Both the position numbers and the translations under genes were made by a program. A stretch of 64,000 nt of DNA, taken from the NCBI RefSeq assembly GCF_035830635.1, contig NZ_JAYMFI010000001.1:1-64000 (forward strand), read 5' to 3'. Position 1 is the first letter of the stretch. Each line of letters starts with the position of its first letter. The notes beneath the pieces were generated by a model that was given only the letters and a program-made list of their open reading frames with translations, was not told the DNA's origin and made no database searches. Shown here piece after piece: positions 24,055 through 33,721 of the stretch. Source of the stretch: Adlercreutzia shanghongiae. GTDB lineage: Bacteria; Actinomycetota; Coriobacteriia; Coriobacteriales; Eggerthellaceae.

Positions 24055-25527
24055 CTAGCTCCTCGCCGCGCGATCGGCCACGAGCTTTTTGAACACGTCG
24101 CCGCGCTCTTCGAAGCAGGAGAACTCGTCGAAGGACGCACAGGCCGGCGAGAGCACGACCACATCCCCATCGGCTGCCAGGGACAAGGCCGCATCCAGGG
24201 CCTCTTCCATCGTGGCCGCAGAAAGCACCGGGGAAATCTTCGAATCCTCGAAGGCGGCGAGGAAGCGCTCGCGGGCCTCGCCGAAGCAGACCACGGCACG
24301 CGCGTTCTCCTCGCAGGCCGCCACGAGCGGGGTCAGGTCGGTGCCCTTGTCGCGGCCGCCCAGAAGCACGATGGGCTTCACGGGCAGAAAGGCCGAAAGC
24401 GCCACCAGCGTGGCGTCCACGTTGGTGGCCTTGGAATCGTTGTAGCAGGCCACGCCGTCCACCAGCCCCGCCGGCTCGATGCGGTGCTCAAGCGGCCGGA
24501 AGGACATGAGCCCTTCGGAAACCGCCGAGGCCGTAGCGCCCAGCACCAACGCGCAGCTGGCGGCGGCCAGGGCGTTCTGCTGGTTGTGGCCGCCCTTGAT
24601 CTGCAGGTCGTCCACGAACACCAAATCGAAGAGCTGGCCGTCCCAGGCAACGGACAGCCGCCCGCCGTCGCCCCGGATGGCGGCGTTCTCAGAACCGCAG
24701 GCAGCACGCATATCGCCGCCGGCGCCGGCGGCCGTGCCGATGGGAATGTACGAAAAGCCGAAGCCGCCCGCGGCCCGCGTCTCGCGAATCTTCGTGCGCA
24801 CGGCATCATCGCAGGCATTAAGCACCGCCGTACCGCCCGTTTGGGCGAGGTTGGCGAGCGCCTTCCACTTGGCCGCGGCGTAGGCCTCAAGGCTGCCGTG
24901 CCAGGAAAGGTGGTCGGGGGTGATATTGAGCACCACGGCCACATCCGGCGCGAACAGGCGCGTGGAGGCCAGCTGGTAGCTGGACACCTCGGCCACGTAC
25001 ACATCGGTGGCGCCGGCGGCCACGGCCGCGATGCAGGTCTCGCCGATGTTGCCCACAGCCGCCGCGTTCATGCCCGCTGCGCGCAGCAGATGGCATGCAA
25101 GCGCCGTCGTGGTGGTCTTGCCGTTAGTACCCGTAATGGCCACCCAGCGCGATGCGGAGGCGCTCTCGCGCCAGGCGAACTCCACCTCGCTGATCACTTC
25201 GGTCGATGCCGCCTTGGCGCTGAGGTAGAACGGCGCGTTCTCGGAGATGCCGGGGCTTGCGATGCACACGTCGTAGGCGCCCTCGATGACCTCGTGGTCG
25301 AAGAGCACCGTGGCGCCGCGCTCGCGGGCGCCCTCGGCCCAGGCACAGGCGGCGTCGTTGGGCGCACCGGCGGCCACGGCCAGAGATTCCACGCGATCGC
25401 CCAGAAGATCGAGGCAGTAGTCGGCCGCCGCCGTTCCGGACTTCCCCAGACCCAAAACGAGCACGCGCCCGAGACAGGTCGGGGCGTGCTTCTTTCCGGC
25501 TATCAACGAGGTGGCGCTCTCAACCAT
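24055..25527 (-). CDS. murD: UDP-N-acetylmuramoylalanine-D-glutamate ligase
   Basis: A 490-residue Mur ligase adding D-Glu. VLGLGKSGTAAADY starts the UDP-binding domain, ITGTNGKTTTTAL is the ATP loop (near residue 130), and NITPDHLSWHGS and YNDSKATNVDAT are the expected mid and late motifs. It is slightly longer than the typical 450 residues because of insertions between domains. Three bases separate its stop from the ftsW TTG. Confidence 0.96.
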   Translation of the reverse strand: MVESATSLIAGKKHAPTCLGRVLVLGLGKSGTAAADYCLDLLGDRVESLAVAAGAPNDAACAWAEGARERGATVLFDHEVIEGAYDVCIASPGISENAPFYLSAKAASTEVISEVEFAWRESASASRWVAITGTNGKTTTTALACHLLRAAGMNAAAVGNIGETCIAAVAAGATDVYVAEVSSYQLASTRLFAPDVAVVLNITPDHLSWHGSLEAYAAAKWKALANLAQTGGTAVLNACDDAVRTKIRETRAAGGFGFSYIPIGTAAGAGGDMRAACGSENAAIRGDGGRLSVAWDGQLFDLVFVDDLQIKGGHNQQNALAAASCALVLGATASAVSEGLMSFRPLEHRIEPAGLVDGVACYNDSKATNVDATLVALSAFLPVKPIVLLGGRDKGTDLTPLVAACEENARAVVCFGEARERFLAAFEDSKISPVLSAATMEEALDAALSLAADGDVVVLSPACASFDEFSCFEERGDVFKKLVADRAARS

Positions 25528-25530
25528 AGA

Positions 25531-26577
25531 CTACACTCCCAACGTCGCGGCGAAGTAGAGCACGAAGCCGCAGGCGGCCAGCATGCCCGACACAATCCAG
25601 AAACGCACGACTACCTTCGTCTCGGACCAGCCCTTCTTCTCGAAATGGTGGTGCAAAGGCGCCATGAGGAAGATGCGCTTCTTCGTCTTTTTGTAGTAGA
25701 ACACCTGGATCATGACCGAGAGGGCCTCGGCCACGAACAGGCCGCCGATGATGATGACGACGAACTCGGTCTTGGTGACCACGGCAAGGCAGCCGAGGGC
25801 CATGCCGAGGGCCAAGGAGCCCGTGTCGCCCATGAAGATGTCGGCCGGGTGCGAGTTGAACCAGAGAAAGCCGATGCAGGCACCGGCCAGAGCGCCCGCG
25901 AACAGGGCCGGCTCCAGCACTCCGGCGCGGAAGGCGATGGCGGCCATGACAAGCATGACGACCATGACCGTGCCCGCCGCCAAGCCGTCTAAGCCGTCGG
26001 TGAGGTTCACGGCGTTGCACAGGCCCACGAGCAGGATGAGGCAGTAGACGAGATAGAGCCACGGGATGGAAAAGCCGTCCCCGATGGGCACGACCGTCGT
26101 GGCCACGCCCAAATCGATGGTGGCCACGAAGGGAATCTCCACCGTGGGCTCAATGCCGATGAGGTTCACGGCCAAAAGCACAAAGATGGCGGCGATGAGG
26201 AACTGCCCTACGAGCTTCGCCTTGGGCGTGAGGCCCAGCGAGCGCTCGTGCGCCACCTTCGAGGCGTCGTCGATGAGGCCGAGCACACCGGTGAGCACCG
26301 TGGCACCCAAAAGCAGCCACAGCTCGGCCGTGGGCGCGCCCACCGAGGCGAGCAGGGTGAAGGCGATGACGGCGATGAGCATGATGACGCCGCCCATGGT
26401 GGGCGTGCCCTGCTTCACCAGATGGCTCTGGGGGCCGTCGGCGCGCACCTGCTGGCCGATGTGGCTCGTCTTCAAGAAGCGAATCCAGGCGGGCATGAGC
26501 ACCATGGTGATGACCATGGCCATGGCCACGCCGAGAAAGATCATGAACGTCGGGTATGCGGAGAACAGAGAGAACAT
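25531..26577 (-). CDS. mraY: Phospho-N-acetylmuramoyl-pentapeptide transferase
   Basis: A 348-residue ten-span enzyme making lipid I on undecaprenyl phosphate. Active-site blocks are GTPTMGGVIML, GLIDDASKV (Asp pair), NAVNLTDGLDGLAAG, FLWFNSHPADIFMGDTGSL (in parts) and the MAPLHHHFEKKGWSE loop. The start overlaps the murF stop by one base (TAATG), indicating translational coupling. Confidence 0.97.
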   Translation of the reverse strand: MFSLFSAYPTFMIFLGVAMAMVITMVLMPAWIRFLKTSHIGQQVRADGPQSHLVKQGTPTMGGVIMLIAVIAFTLLASVGAPTAELWLLLGATVLTGVLGLIDDASKVAHERSLGLTPKAKLVGQFLIAAIFVLLAVNLIGIEPTVEIPFVATIDLGVATTVVPIGDGFSIPWLYLVYCLILLVGLCNAVNLTDGLDGLAAGTVMVVMLVMAAIAFRAGVLEPALFAGALAGACIGFLWFNSHPADIFMGDTGSLALGMALGCLAVVTKTEFVVIIIGGLFVAEALSVMIQVFYYKKTKKRIFLMAPLHHHFEKKGWSETKVVVRFWIVSGMLAACGFVLYFAATLGV

Positions 26578-28079
26578 TAGTTGACCAATCCTTCGACAAT
26601 ACGGGTAAGTCCCATGAAGTGCGACGCCTTCACGAGCACGGCATCGCCCGGCTCGAGCAGCACATCCAGCTCCTCAAGCACATCGGCGATAGTGGCTGCG
26701 CGGCTGATGCGCGCGCTATCCATGCCGGCGGCCTCGGCCCCCTCGGCGATATGCTGCGCGAGCTCGCCCACGCAGATGAGCCGGTCGATAGGGTGAGAGG
26801 CCGCGGCGGCACCGACGCCTTTGTGGCAGGCCTCGGCGAAGCTGCCGAGCTCGCCCATGTCGCCGAGCACGGCGATGCGGCGGCCCGCCACTTCGGTGGC
26901 GGCGAACGTGGCGAGCGAGGCCCGCATGGAATCGGGGCTCGCGTTGTAGGCGTCGTTGATCACGGTAAAACCGCCCCGGGCCGCGATGACCTCCTGACGA
27001 CCCGGCTCCGGCACCGAGGCGCCGAGGGTCGAGGCGATGGTGGCCAGATCGAGCCCGAGGGCATAGCCGACGGCCGCGGCGGCACAGGCGTTGTCCACGT
27101 TGTGGGCACCGGTGAGGGCCAAAGCGCACGGCACGCGCTCGACGGTGGCGAACAGGGCGCCCTCGTCGTGGTCGGCCGCATCGCGCGCGCACAGCGTGAA
27201 GCAAGGGCGCCCCTCGGCGTCCAGCGCCACATCCTCGGCCCAAACGGCCTGGTCGCACCCGGCGCTCTCGCGCTCGGCCGCCTCACGGGCGGCGGCATCG
27301 GGGTGGCCCGTGAAGCCGGTGACGGCGACAGCGCGCTCGCCCAGCCGCGCCCGCTCAACCATGACGTCCGTGAAATCGTCGGCGATGTTCACGAAGGCGC
27401 GGCCCGTACCAGCGGGCAGGGCCTCGAAAAGCTCGGCCTTGGCGCAGGCGATGTTCTCGCGGCTGCCCAGAAGCTCGATATGGCTCTCCCCCACGTTCGT
27501 GACCAGGCCCCAGGCAGGGCGCACGAAATCGCACAGCTCGGCAATTTGCCCGCGTCCGCGCATGCCCATCTCCACGACCACCACGGCCGTCTCGGGATCG
27601 GCGGACAGCAGCGTGCGGGGAACGCCCAGCTCGTTGTTCTGATTGGCTTTGGTGGCCGCGACCGAGCCGTAAGCGGCGCACACATCGCGCACGAGGTTCT
27701 TCGTCGTGGTCTTGCCCACCGAACCCGTCAGGCCGATGACGCGCCCGTGCAGATGCCCGCGCCAAGCGCGGGCCAAGTCGGTGATAGCGCTGGCCGTGTT
27801 GGGCACTTCGATGATGGCGGCCCCCAGCTCCTTGGCCAGAAGGGCGCAGGCATGCGAAGGGGCGTCGGTCACCAGCGCGCCCAACGCGCCGGCGCGCAGG
27901 GCCGCTTCCACGAACTGGTGCCCATCGACGCGCTCGCCGGGCAGGGCCACGTAGAGCCAGCCTGGCTGCACCTCCCGCGAATCCCAGGTGACACCCGTCA
28001 TAAGGGCGCTGGGGTCGATAGGGTCTACGAGGAACTGTCCGCCGGTGTAGGCGGCAATCTGTTTTGCGTTAAGGCGCAC
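26577..28079 (-). CDS. murF: UDP-MurNAc-tripeptide-D-alanyl-D-alanine ligase
   Basis: A 500-residue Mur ligase finishing the cytoplasmic pentapeptide. GLTGSVGKTTTKNLV is the P-loop; NQNNELGVPRTLL, VVEMGMRGRGQI and INDAYNASPDSMRA are classical MurF motifs. It starts with GTG at 28079 after GAAAGGA. An insertion around residues 270-310 makes it longer than most. Confidence 0.96.
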   Translation of the reverse strand: MRLNAKQIAAYTGGQFLVDPIDPSALMTGVTWDSREVQPGWLYVALPGERVDGHQFVEAALRAGALGALVTDAPSHACALLAKELGAAIIEVPNTASAITDLARAWRGHLHGRVIGLTGSVGKTTTKNLVRDVCAAYGSVAATKANQNNELGVPRTLLSADPETAVVVVEMGMRGRGQIAELCDFVRPAWGLVTNVGESHIELLGSRENIACAKAELFEALPAGTGRAFVNIADDFTDVMVERARLGERAVAVTGFTGHPDAAAREAAERESAGCDQAVWAEDVALDAEGRPCFTLCARDAADHDEGALFATVERVPCALALTGAHNVDNACAAAAVGYALGLDLATIASTLGASVPEPGRQEVIAARGGFTVINDAYNASPDSMRASLATFAATEVAGRRIAVLGDMGELGSFAEACHKGVGAAAASHPIDRLICVGELAQHIAEGAEAAGMDSARISRAATIADVLEELDVLLEPGDAVLVKASHFMGLTRIVEGLVN

Positions 28080-28094
28080 GCCGTATCCTTTCGC

Positions 28095-29585
28095 CTAAGC
28101 GTTCTCCGCCTCGCCGAAGGCGCGCACGAGCTCTTCGGCGGCGACCACGCGGTCGTCGAAGGAGAGCACCTCGTCGCCCACGAGCTGGTAATCTTCGTGG
28201 CCCTTGCCCGCAAGCAGGATGGCATCGCCGGGCTGGGCAAGCTCGATGGCCGCGGCGATGGCGGCGCGACGGTCGGGTTCGACGGCGAAGCGCTCGGTAT
28301 CCTCCATGCCGGCCACAATGTCGGCAATGATGGCGTCGGGATCCTCGTGGCGCGGATTGTCGCTCGTGACCACGGCGTAGTCGGCGCCCAGCGCCGCGGC
28401 GCCCATGATGGGACGCTTGCTGGCATCGCGATTGCCGCCGCAGCCGAAGACCACGAGGGTGCGGCCCTGTGACAGCTCTTTGATGGAGGCGATGGCCTTG
28501 GTGAGCGCATCGGGGGTGTGGGCGTAGTCGACGTAGATGGAGATCGGCGCATCCACCTCGGTGCGCACCTGCTCCAAGCGACCGGGAACGGCGGGCATGG
28601 TGCCCAGGGCCTCCACGATGGTCTGAACGGGAATGCCGAGGGAGAGCGCACAGCCGAAGGCGGTCATGACGTTTTCCACGTTGAAGCGCCCCACGAGCGG
28701 GTACGTCACCGGGACGCGCTGGCCGCGCACCTCCAAGACGACCCGGGTGCACGTGGCCTCGTAGGTCACTTCCACCGGGTGAATCTGGGCCGACACATCA
28801 AAGCCGGTGGTGATGACCTCGTCGCCGGCGGCGGTGCAGCGGCGCAAAAGCTCGCGACCCCATGAGCCGTCCACCGAGATAACGCGGCGGGCCGGGTAGT
28901 CCTTCGAGAACAGCAGGGCCTTGGCCTCGAAGTAGTCGTCGAAGGTATGGTGGTAGTCCAGATGGTCCTGGGTGAGGTTCGTGAAAGCCGTTACGGCGAA
29001 GTTCGTTCCCCAGGTGCGCTTCAGATCCAGCGCATGCGAGCTCACCTCCATGGCCACCACCGTGCAGCCCGCCTCGGCCATGCGGGCGAAGAGCTTCTGC
29101 AGGTCGGGGGACTCCGGCGTGGTGCGCTCGGCATGCTCCATCTCGCCGGCGATCTTGTTGCCCACGGTGCCGATGACGCCGCAGCGGTTGCCCGCCACCT
29201 CGGCGATGTGCTCCACCAGATAGGTCGTAGTGGTCTTGCCGTTGGTGCCGGTGATGCCCACGAGCGAGAAGTCGCGGGAGGGGTTGTCGTAGTAGTTGGC
29301 CGAGGCGTAGGCCATGGCCTTGCGGGAGTCGGACACCACGACCTCGGTGACGTCGGTGGCGTCGGCCAGGTACACCTTGCGCTCGACCACCAAGGTCGTG
29401 GCGCCCCGGTCGATGGCGTCTTGGGCGAAGCTGTGGCCGTCCACAACGGTGCCAACGATGCAGAAGAACATGTCGTTCGGCTTCACCTCGTTGCTGCGGA
29501 AAGCGAGTCCTGCCACCTCCTCGCTCCCATTGCCGATGATCGTGCAATCCATCCCTTGGAAAAGCTCTGCGCAGGTCTTGGTCAT
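28095..29585 (-). CDS. murE: UDP-MurNAc-dipeptide ligase, likely meso-diaminopimelate adding
   Basis: A 496-residue Mur ligase. VGITGTNGKTTTTYL is the ATP loop (near residue 112), TPESPDLQK and FTNLTQDHLDYHHT follow, and the third domain carries SDNPRHEDP. The DNPR motif is the signature of enzymes that add meso-diaminopimelate rather than lysine, so the wall is predicted to be of the meso-DAP type. GAGGAA precedes the ATG. Confidence 0.96.
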   Translation of the reverse strand: MTKTCAELFQGMDCTIIGNGSEEVAGLAFRSNEVKPNDMFFCIVGTVVDGHSFAQDAIDRGATTLVVERKVYLADATDVTEVVVSDSRKAMAYASANYYDNPSRDFSLVGITGTNGKTTTTYLVEHIAEVAGNRCGVIGTVGNKIAGEMEHAERTTPESPDLQKLFARMAEAGCTVVAMEVSSHALDLKRTWGTNFAVTAFTNLTQDHLDYHHTFDDYFEAKALLFSKDYPARRVISVDGSWGRELLRRCTAAGDEVITTGFDVSAQIHPVEVTYEATCTRVVLEVRGQRVPVTYPLVGRFNVENVMTAFGCALSLGIPVQTIVEALGTMPAVPGRLEQVRTEVDAPISIYVDYAHTPDALTKAIASIKELSQGRTLVVFGCGGNRDASKRPIMGAAALGADYAVVTSDNPRHEDPDAIIADIVAGMEDTERFAVEPDRRAAIAAAIELAQPGDAILLAGKGHEDYQLVGDEVLSFDDRVVAAEELVRAFGEAENA

Positions 29586-29600
29586 GGCGTTATCGTTCCT

Positions 29601-31499
29601 CTAATTCGACACGTTCGACGTGATGTTGTACTGCTTGACTGCGTTTTCCATTATATCGTTGAAGATCTTGGTGGTCTGGCGCATGGCGTAAACCTCGTTG
29701 GCTCCTACAAAACAAACTAAATTGCTCGACGACTGGTCGATGAAGCCGCAGAAGCCGATGTTGTACACCTCTTTCTTGTAGCCGCCCTCCTCCGAGGCGA
29801 TCTCGGCGGTAGAGGTCTTGCCGCACACCTCGAAGCCCTCGATATCGGCAGCCGCGCCGGTGCCGTCGGTGACCACCGAGCGCAGCATCGAGCGCATGTC
29901 GGCGAGCGCTCCCTTGTCAACGCCCACGTCCTCGCTCTCCCACTCGGCCACTTCTCCGCTCTGGGGCTTCGAGATAAGGAAGTGCGGGGTCACGAGCGTG
30001 CCGTCGTTGGCGATGGCGGCGTAGAAGCGCACCATCTGCAGCGGGGTCACGGCAATGCCCTGGCCGAAGCTCACGTTGTAGCCGGTGATCTTGGCCCATT
30101 GGTCGAAGTCCAGCACGTTGCCGCCGGCCTCGCCGGGGTAATCCACGCCCGTGGGCTCGGTGAAGTGGAAGCGCTTGATGTTGTTGTAGAAGTACTTGAA
30201 GTCCGCCTGCTCGGTGGCCAGCGAGATCCCCACATTCGAGGAGTGGTTCAAGATCTCGCGCAGGGAGTAGGTCGCCCCGTCGCGCTCGTGGGAGTCGGAG
30301 ACGTCGTAGTCATCGGCGGAGATGGAGCTCGGGCAGAACATGGTGTCCTCAGGGCCCATGGTCCCCTGCTCCAGAATGGTGAGCGCCGAGACGGACTTGA
30401 AGGTAGAACCGGGCTCGTAAGCTTGGGTAATGGCCTTCACCGACTCGCTGCCCACCTCCGATGAGGACATATCGGCCGGGTTCATGTAGGGCAGCGAGCA
30501 CGCGGCGTAGATCTCGCCGGTAGCCGCGTCCATGACGATGGAGCTGCCCTCTTCGGTTTCCAGGTCCTTCACGCCCTCGGCCAGGGCCTGTTCCACCGTA
30601 TCCTGCATCTTGATGTCCAGCGACACCATGATGTCCTGGCCGTTGACGGCCGGCTGTTCCTCCTTCACGCCGCCGGGAATGGGGAACCCCTGCTCGCCGC
30701 GCTCGCCCACGTAGACGCCGGGCGTGCCGGAGAGGATGTCGTTGTACTGCAGCTCAAGGCCGGTGATGCCCTCGCCGTCCACGTTGCAGTAGCCGATGAC
30801 CTGGCCGCCGATGGCCCCGTTGGGGTACTCGCGGCGCGTGTCGGCGATGAAGTAGATGCCGTCGAGCCCAAGCTCGCGCACCGCCTCGGCCTTGTCGACG
30901 TCGGCCTGACGCTTGATGTAGACGAACGTAGTGGAAGGTGTGGCCAGAAGGTCGCGGTAGTCGGCCACTTCCCCGCCCAGCACCGAGGCCAGCGCGGCCG
31001 CCTCGGCCGCCGGGTCGGTCACTTCCACGGGATTCGCGTAAATGGTCGTAGCCTCCACCGAGGTGGCGAGCACGATGCCGTTGCGGTCGTAGATGGTGCC
31101 GCGGCGCGGCGTGGTCTCGAAGCTCACCGTGCGGGACTCCTCGGCCATGGCCGAGTACTGATCGGCCACGAGCACCTGCAGAAACACCAGGCGCAGGAAG
31201 AACACCGCGGCGATGGCGGCAAAGACCAGAAGCAGCACCTTGGCGCGGCCGGACACCGAGGGCATGGCCGCGTCGATGGCGGCGCCCACGCCCGTCCGCG
31301 CAGGGCGGCCGTAGCCGCCGCGGGCCGAGCCCCGGCCGGCGCGACGGCAGTCGTTGCGGGAAGAGAACCCCGGCGCCGAGGCGGGACGACCATAGGAAGC
31401 CCGCTCTCGCCCGGAACGCGAAGAAGCCCGGCTGCTTCGCGCCAGGCTGAGGTCGCGGCTTCGGCGCTCGACGCGCCCGTTGTAGCGGCGGTTGTCCAT
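29601..31499 (-). CDS. ftsI: Septal class B penicillin-binding protein (FtsI/PBP3)
   Basis: A 632-residue transpeptidase. Residues 1-80 are a basic Arg/Ser/Gly-rich cytoplasmic tail with repeated YGRP, 87-110 a membrane span, followed by the pedestal domain (ETTPRRGTIYDRNG). The catalytic serine lies in GSTFK (near residue 365), the SxN motif is SSN in LNHSSNVG, and the KTG-like motif is KTS in CGKTSTAE. It crosslinks septal peptidoglycan with FtsW. No PASTA domain is present. Confidence 0.95.
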   Translation of the reverse strand: MDNRRYNGRVERRSRDLSLARSSRASSRSGRERASYGRPASAPGFSSRNDCRRAGRGSARGGYGRPARTGVGAAIDAAMPSVSGRAKVLLLVFAAIAAVFFLRLVFLQVLVADQYSAMAEESRTVSFETTPRRGTIYDRNGIVLATSVEATTIYANPVEVTDPAAEAAALASVLGGEVADYRDLLATPSTTFVYIKRQADVDKAEAVRELGLDGIYFIADTRREYPNGAIGGQVIGYCNVDGEGITGLELQYNDILSGTPGVYVGERGEQGFPIPGGVKEEQPAVNGQDIMVSLDIKMQDTVEQALAEGVKDLETEEGSSIVMDAATGEIYAACSLPYMNPADMSSSEVGSESVKAITQAYEPGSTFKSVSALTILEQGTMGPEDTMFCPSSISADDYDVSDSHERDGATYSLREILNHSSNVGISLATEQADFKYFYNNIKRFHFTEPTGVDYPGEAGGNVLDFDQWAKITGYNVSFGQGIAVTPLQMVRFYAAIANDGTLVTPHFLISKPQSGEVAEWESEDVGVDKGALADMRSMLRSVVTDGTGAAADIEGFEVCGKTSTAEIASEEGGYKKEVYNIGFCGFIDQSSSNLVCFVGANEVYAMRQTTKIFNDIMENAVKQYNITSNVSN

Positions 31500-31504
31500 G
31501 GCGC

Positions 31505-32077
31505 CTACTGACTCGCCAGCCGGGCCACAGACTCCGACAGCGACAGGCTGCCGGCACCGTCGGTGGCGACGATGTCGGGGGGGAGAACGATCTGGTCGGT
31601 CATGTCGGATGTGGGGGCCGCCATGCCGAGCGCGGTGGCCTGGGCCTTGATGCGCGAGGGGTTGGCGAGCACGCTTTGGGACACTTCCAAATCGTTGCCC
31701 TGGGCGCGGGCCGCCTCAATGTTGTTCTCGATGGCGCGCGTCTCCAAAGCACAGGAGGCCGCCGCCGAGGTGATGGCCACCCGGGCCATGGCGATAAGGG
31801 CGATGACGATGCAAACGACGGCGCAAACCTTCGCCAAGGACAAGGCCGCAGCGGAAATGCCCTCGGCCTGGGCCCGGGCGCGGCGGCCGGCACCGGGCAC
31901 GACTGAGATGGACGGCTCGTCGTCGAAGGCGAGCTGCTCGGCGAGGGAGGTGGGCACGTAGCGCGCGCCGCGATAGCCCGCAGCCGGCGAGGACGAGCGC
32001 CCGCGGGGCGTGCGCCCATAAGAAGTGCGGCCGGCGCCGGGGCGTGTCGCGTTGTGCGTGTAAGACGTAGCGCCCAC
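31505..32077 (-). CDS. FtsL-like divisome membrane protein
   Basis: A 190-residue bitopic protein between rsmH and ftsI, the place of ftsL. Residues 1-75 are a basic tail with RTSYGRTPRGRSS, 79-104 a membrane helix, and 105-150 a short Ala-rich coiled coil (ETRAIENNIEAARAQGNDLE, in parts). FtsL proteins are poorly conserved and the call rests on position, topology and coiled coil. GTG start at 32077 after GAGGAGG. Five bases separate it from ftsI. Confidence 0.75.
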   Translation of the reverse strand: MGATSYTHNATRPGAGRTSYGRTPRGRSSSPAAGYRGARYVPTSLAEQLAFDDEPSISVVPGAGRRARAQAEGISAAALSLAKVCAVVCIVIALIAMARVAITSAAASCALETRAIENNIEAARAQGNDLEVSQSVLANPSRIKAQATALGMAAPTSDMTDQIVLPPDIVATDGAGSLSLSESVARLASQ

Positions 32078-32118
32078 GGGGCCCTCCTCACTAGTCGATC
32101 TCTTGCGTCTTAAGGCTT

Positions 32119-32151
32119 AACAAGCCCGATGACAGCGTCCTCGGGCTTGTT
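32119..32151. promoter_or_regulatory. Hairpin between rsmH and the FtsL-like gene
   Basis: A perfect 11-base-pair stem (AACAAGCCCGA/TCGGGCTTGTT) with an 11-base loop lies in the 101-base gap. No U-tract follows on the minus strand, so it may be a processing or stability element rather than a terminator. Confidence 0.45.
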
Positions 32152-32178
32152 CAAGTTTCTGTCGTTTACCGGCCTCCC

Positions 32179-33135
32179 CTAGCGCTTGCGCGCCACGCGC
32201 AGCTTGGCGCTGCGCGAGCGGGGGTTCCGCTCAATTTCCTCCGCGCTCGGAAGCAGCGGCTTGCGGGTGATCAAATCGAGTACCGGCTGCTTGCCGCACA
32301 CGCACACCGGAATGTCCGGCGGACAGGTGCAGCGGTCCGCAAACGAGGCGAAGGTGTCCTTCACGATGCGGTCTTCCAAAGAGTGGTAGCTGATCACCGC
32401 GATGATGCCGCCCGGATTAAGCCAGCGAACCGCCGCGTCAAGGCCGCGACGCAGGACGGTCAGCTCCGAGTTGACTTCAATCCGAAGGGCTTGGAAGGTG
32501 CGCTTGGCGGGATGTCCCCCGGCGCGCCTTGCCGAGGCGGGAATGGCCGCCTTGATCACGTCGACCAGCTGGCCACTCTCTTCGATAGGGGCTTCCGCGC
32601 GCGCCTTCACGATGAAGTCCGCAATGCGGCTCGCCCATTTCTCGTCCGAGTAGCTGCGAATGATCCGAGTGAGATCTGCTGCGTTGTAGGTGTTGACGAT
32701 CTCTTCTGCGGTTAGGGTTTGTTTCCCCGGATCCATCCGCATGTCAAGCGGGCCGTTCTCCTTGAAGGAGAAGCCGCGTGATTGCGTATCTATCTGCACC
32801 GACGAGACGCCCAAATCGAACAGGATTGCATCGATTCCGGGAATCTCGCAGGATGCGAGCAAGTCGTCGAGGTCTCCGAAGTTCCCGCGCAGAAGCGCGA
32901 GAGCGGGCCGTGCGTCCTCGGGAATCGTCTCCAGTTTCGCGGCGGCCTCGGTCAAGGCCACCTCGTCCTGGTCGACGCCGATGAGCAGGCCCTCGGCGCC
33001 CAATGCCTTGGCCGCCTCGAAGGAGTGCCCCGCGAAACCGAGCGTCGCGTCCACAAACACCGGATGATCCGATAGCTTGAGGGCGTCAACGCACTCGGTG
33101 AGAAGAACAGGTATGTGCCGGTATTCGCTTGTCAC
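32179..33135 (-). CDS. rsmH: 16S rRNA (cytosine-1402-N4)-methyltransferase
   Basis: A 318-residue SAM-dependent methyltransferase (MraW). HIPVLLTECVDAL opens the protein, VDATLGFAGHS is the SAM motif, and LFDLGVSSVQID, RGFSFKENGPLDMRMD (in parts), TFQALRIEVN and ISYHSLEDRIVK are diagnostic. It modifies the decoding centre with RsmI. GTG start at 33135 in the mraZ-rsmH order universal to dcw clusters. Confidence 0.97.
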   Translation of the reverse strand: MTSEYRHIPVLLTECVDALKLSDHPVFVDATLGFAGHSFEAAKALGAEGLLIGVDQDEVALTEAAAKLETIPEDARPALALLRGNFGDLDDLLASCEIPGIDAILFDLGVSSVQIDTQSRGFSFKENGPLDMRMDPGKQTLTAEEIVNTYNAADLTRIIRSYSDEKWASRIADFIVKARAEAPIEESGQLVDVIKAAIPASARRAGGHPAKRTFQALRIEVNSELTVLRRGLDAAVRWLNPGGIIAVISYHSLEDRIVKDTFASFADRCTCPPDIPVCVCGKQPVLDLITRKPLLPSAEEIERNPRSRSAKLRVARKR

Positions 33136-33154
33136 GGTTCTCTTGCCTCGCCTC

Positions 33155-33631
33155 TTAGCTGTAGAACAGCCCCAGATCGACTTCGTCGCTCATGGACTTG
33201 AAGCGGTCAGCATCCCAGATCTCGAAGCGGCCCGTGTTGCCCACGACCACGACCTCTTTGTCGATGCCGACGGCGGCTCGCACCTCCGGCGACAGCATGA
33301 TGCGCCCCGAGGCGTCCACCTCGACATCGCGGGCGCGGCTCTTGAGCACGCGGCGAAGCTTGACGTGCTCGCGGTCGGACTCCTTGTACTCGCCGAACCG
33401 ATCGATAAACAGCTTCTCGACCCATTCGTTGAAATCGGGCGTCTCGAACACGTACACGCACTCGTTGGTCAGCTCCGGCGTCACCACGAGATCTTTGGAA
33501 AGAACCTTGCGGAACTTCGCGGGAAGGGCCATGCGTCCCTTGCCATCGACTTTGAAATGGAATTCGCCGTTGAGGTCTACCTCGTGACGAGGCAGCTCGG
33601 GCGTTCCTTCATTGTCGGCAGCTTGCGGCAC
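33155..33631 (-). CDS. mraZ: Transcriptional regulator MraZ
   Basis: A 158-residue protein with two SpoVT/AbrB-type halves: FHFKVDGKGRMALPAKFR (about 25-42) and VEVDASGRIMLSPEVRAAV (about 102-120). Homologues form ring-shaped multimers that bind repeated TGGG boxes and repress the dcw operon. GTG start at 33631 after AAAGGAAG. Matching boxes cover its own promoter, so autoregulation is likely. Confidence 0.95.
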   Translation of the reverse strand: MPQAADNEGTPELPRHEVDLNGEFHFKVDGKGRMALPAKFRKVLSKDLVVTPELTNECVYVFETPDFNEWVEKLFIDRFGEYKESDREHVKLRRVLKSRARDVEVDASGRIMLSPEVRAAVGIDKEVVVVGNTGRFEIWDADRFKSMSDEVDLGLFYS

Positions 33632-33721
33632 GGCTTCCTTTCCCCTGCTGCGTTTTGAGTGGGATTTGATTTCGTGTGTAGTGCGTTTCGAAATCCCGCT
33701 CGGTCGTTTTCCACGTTCTGC

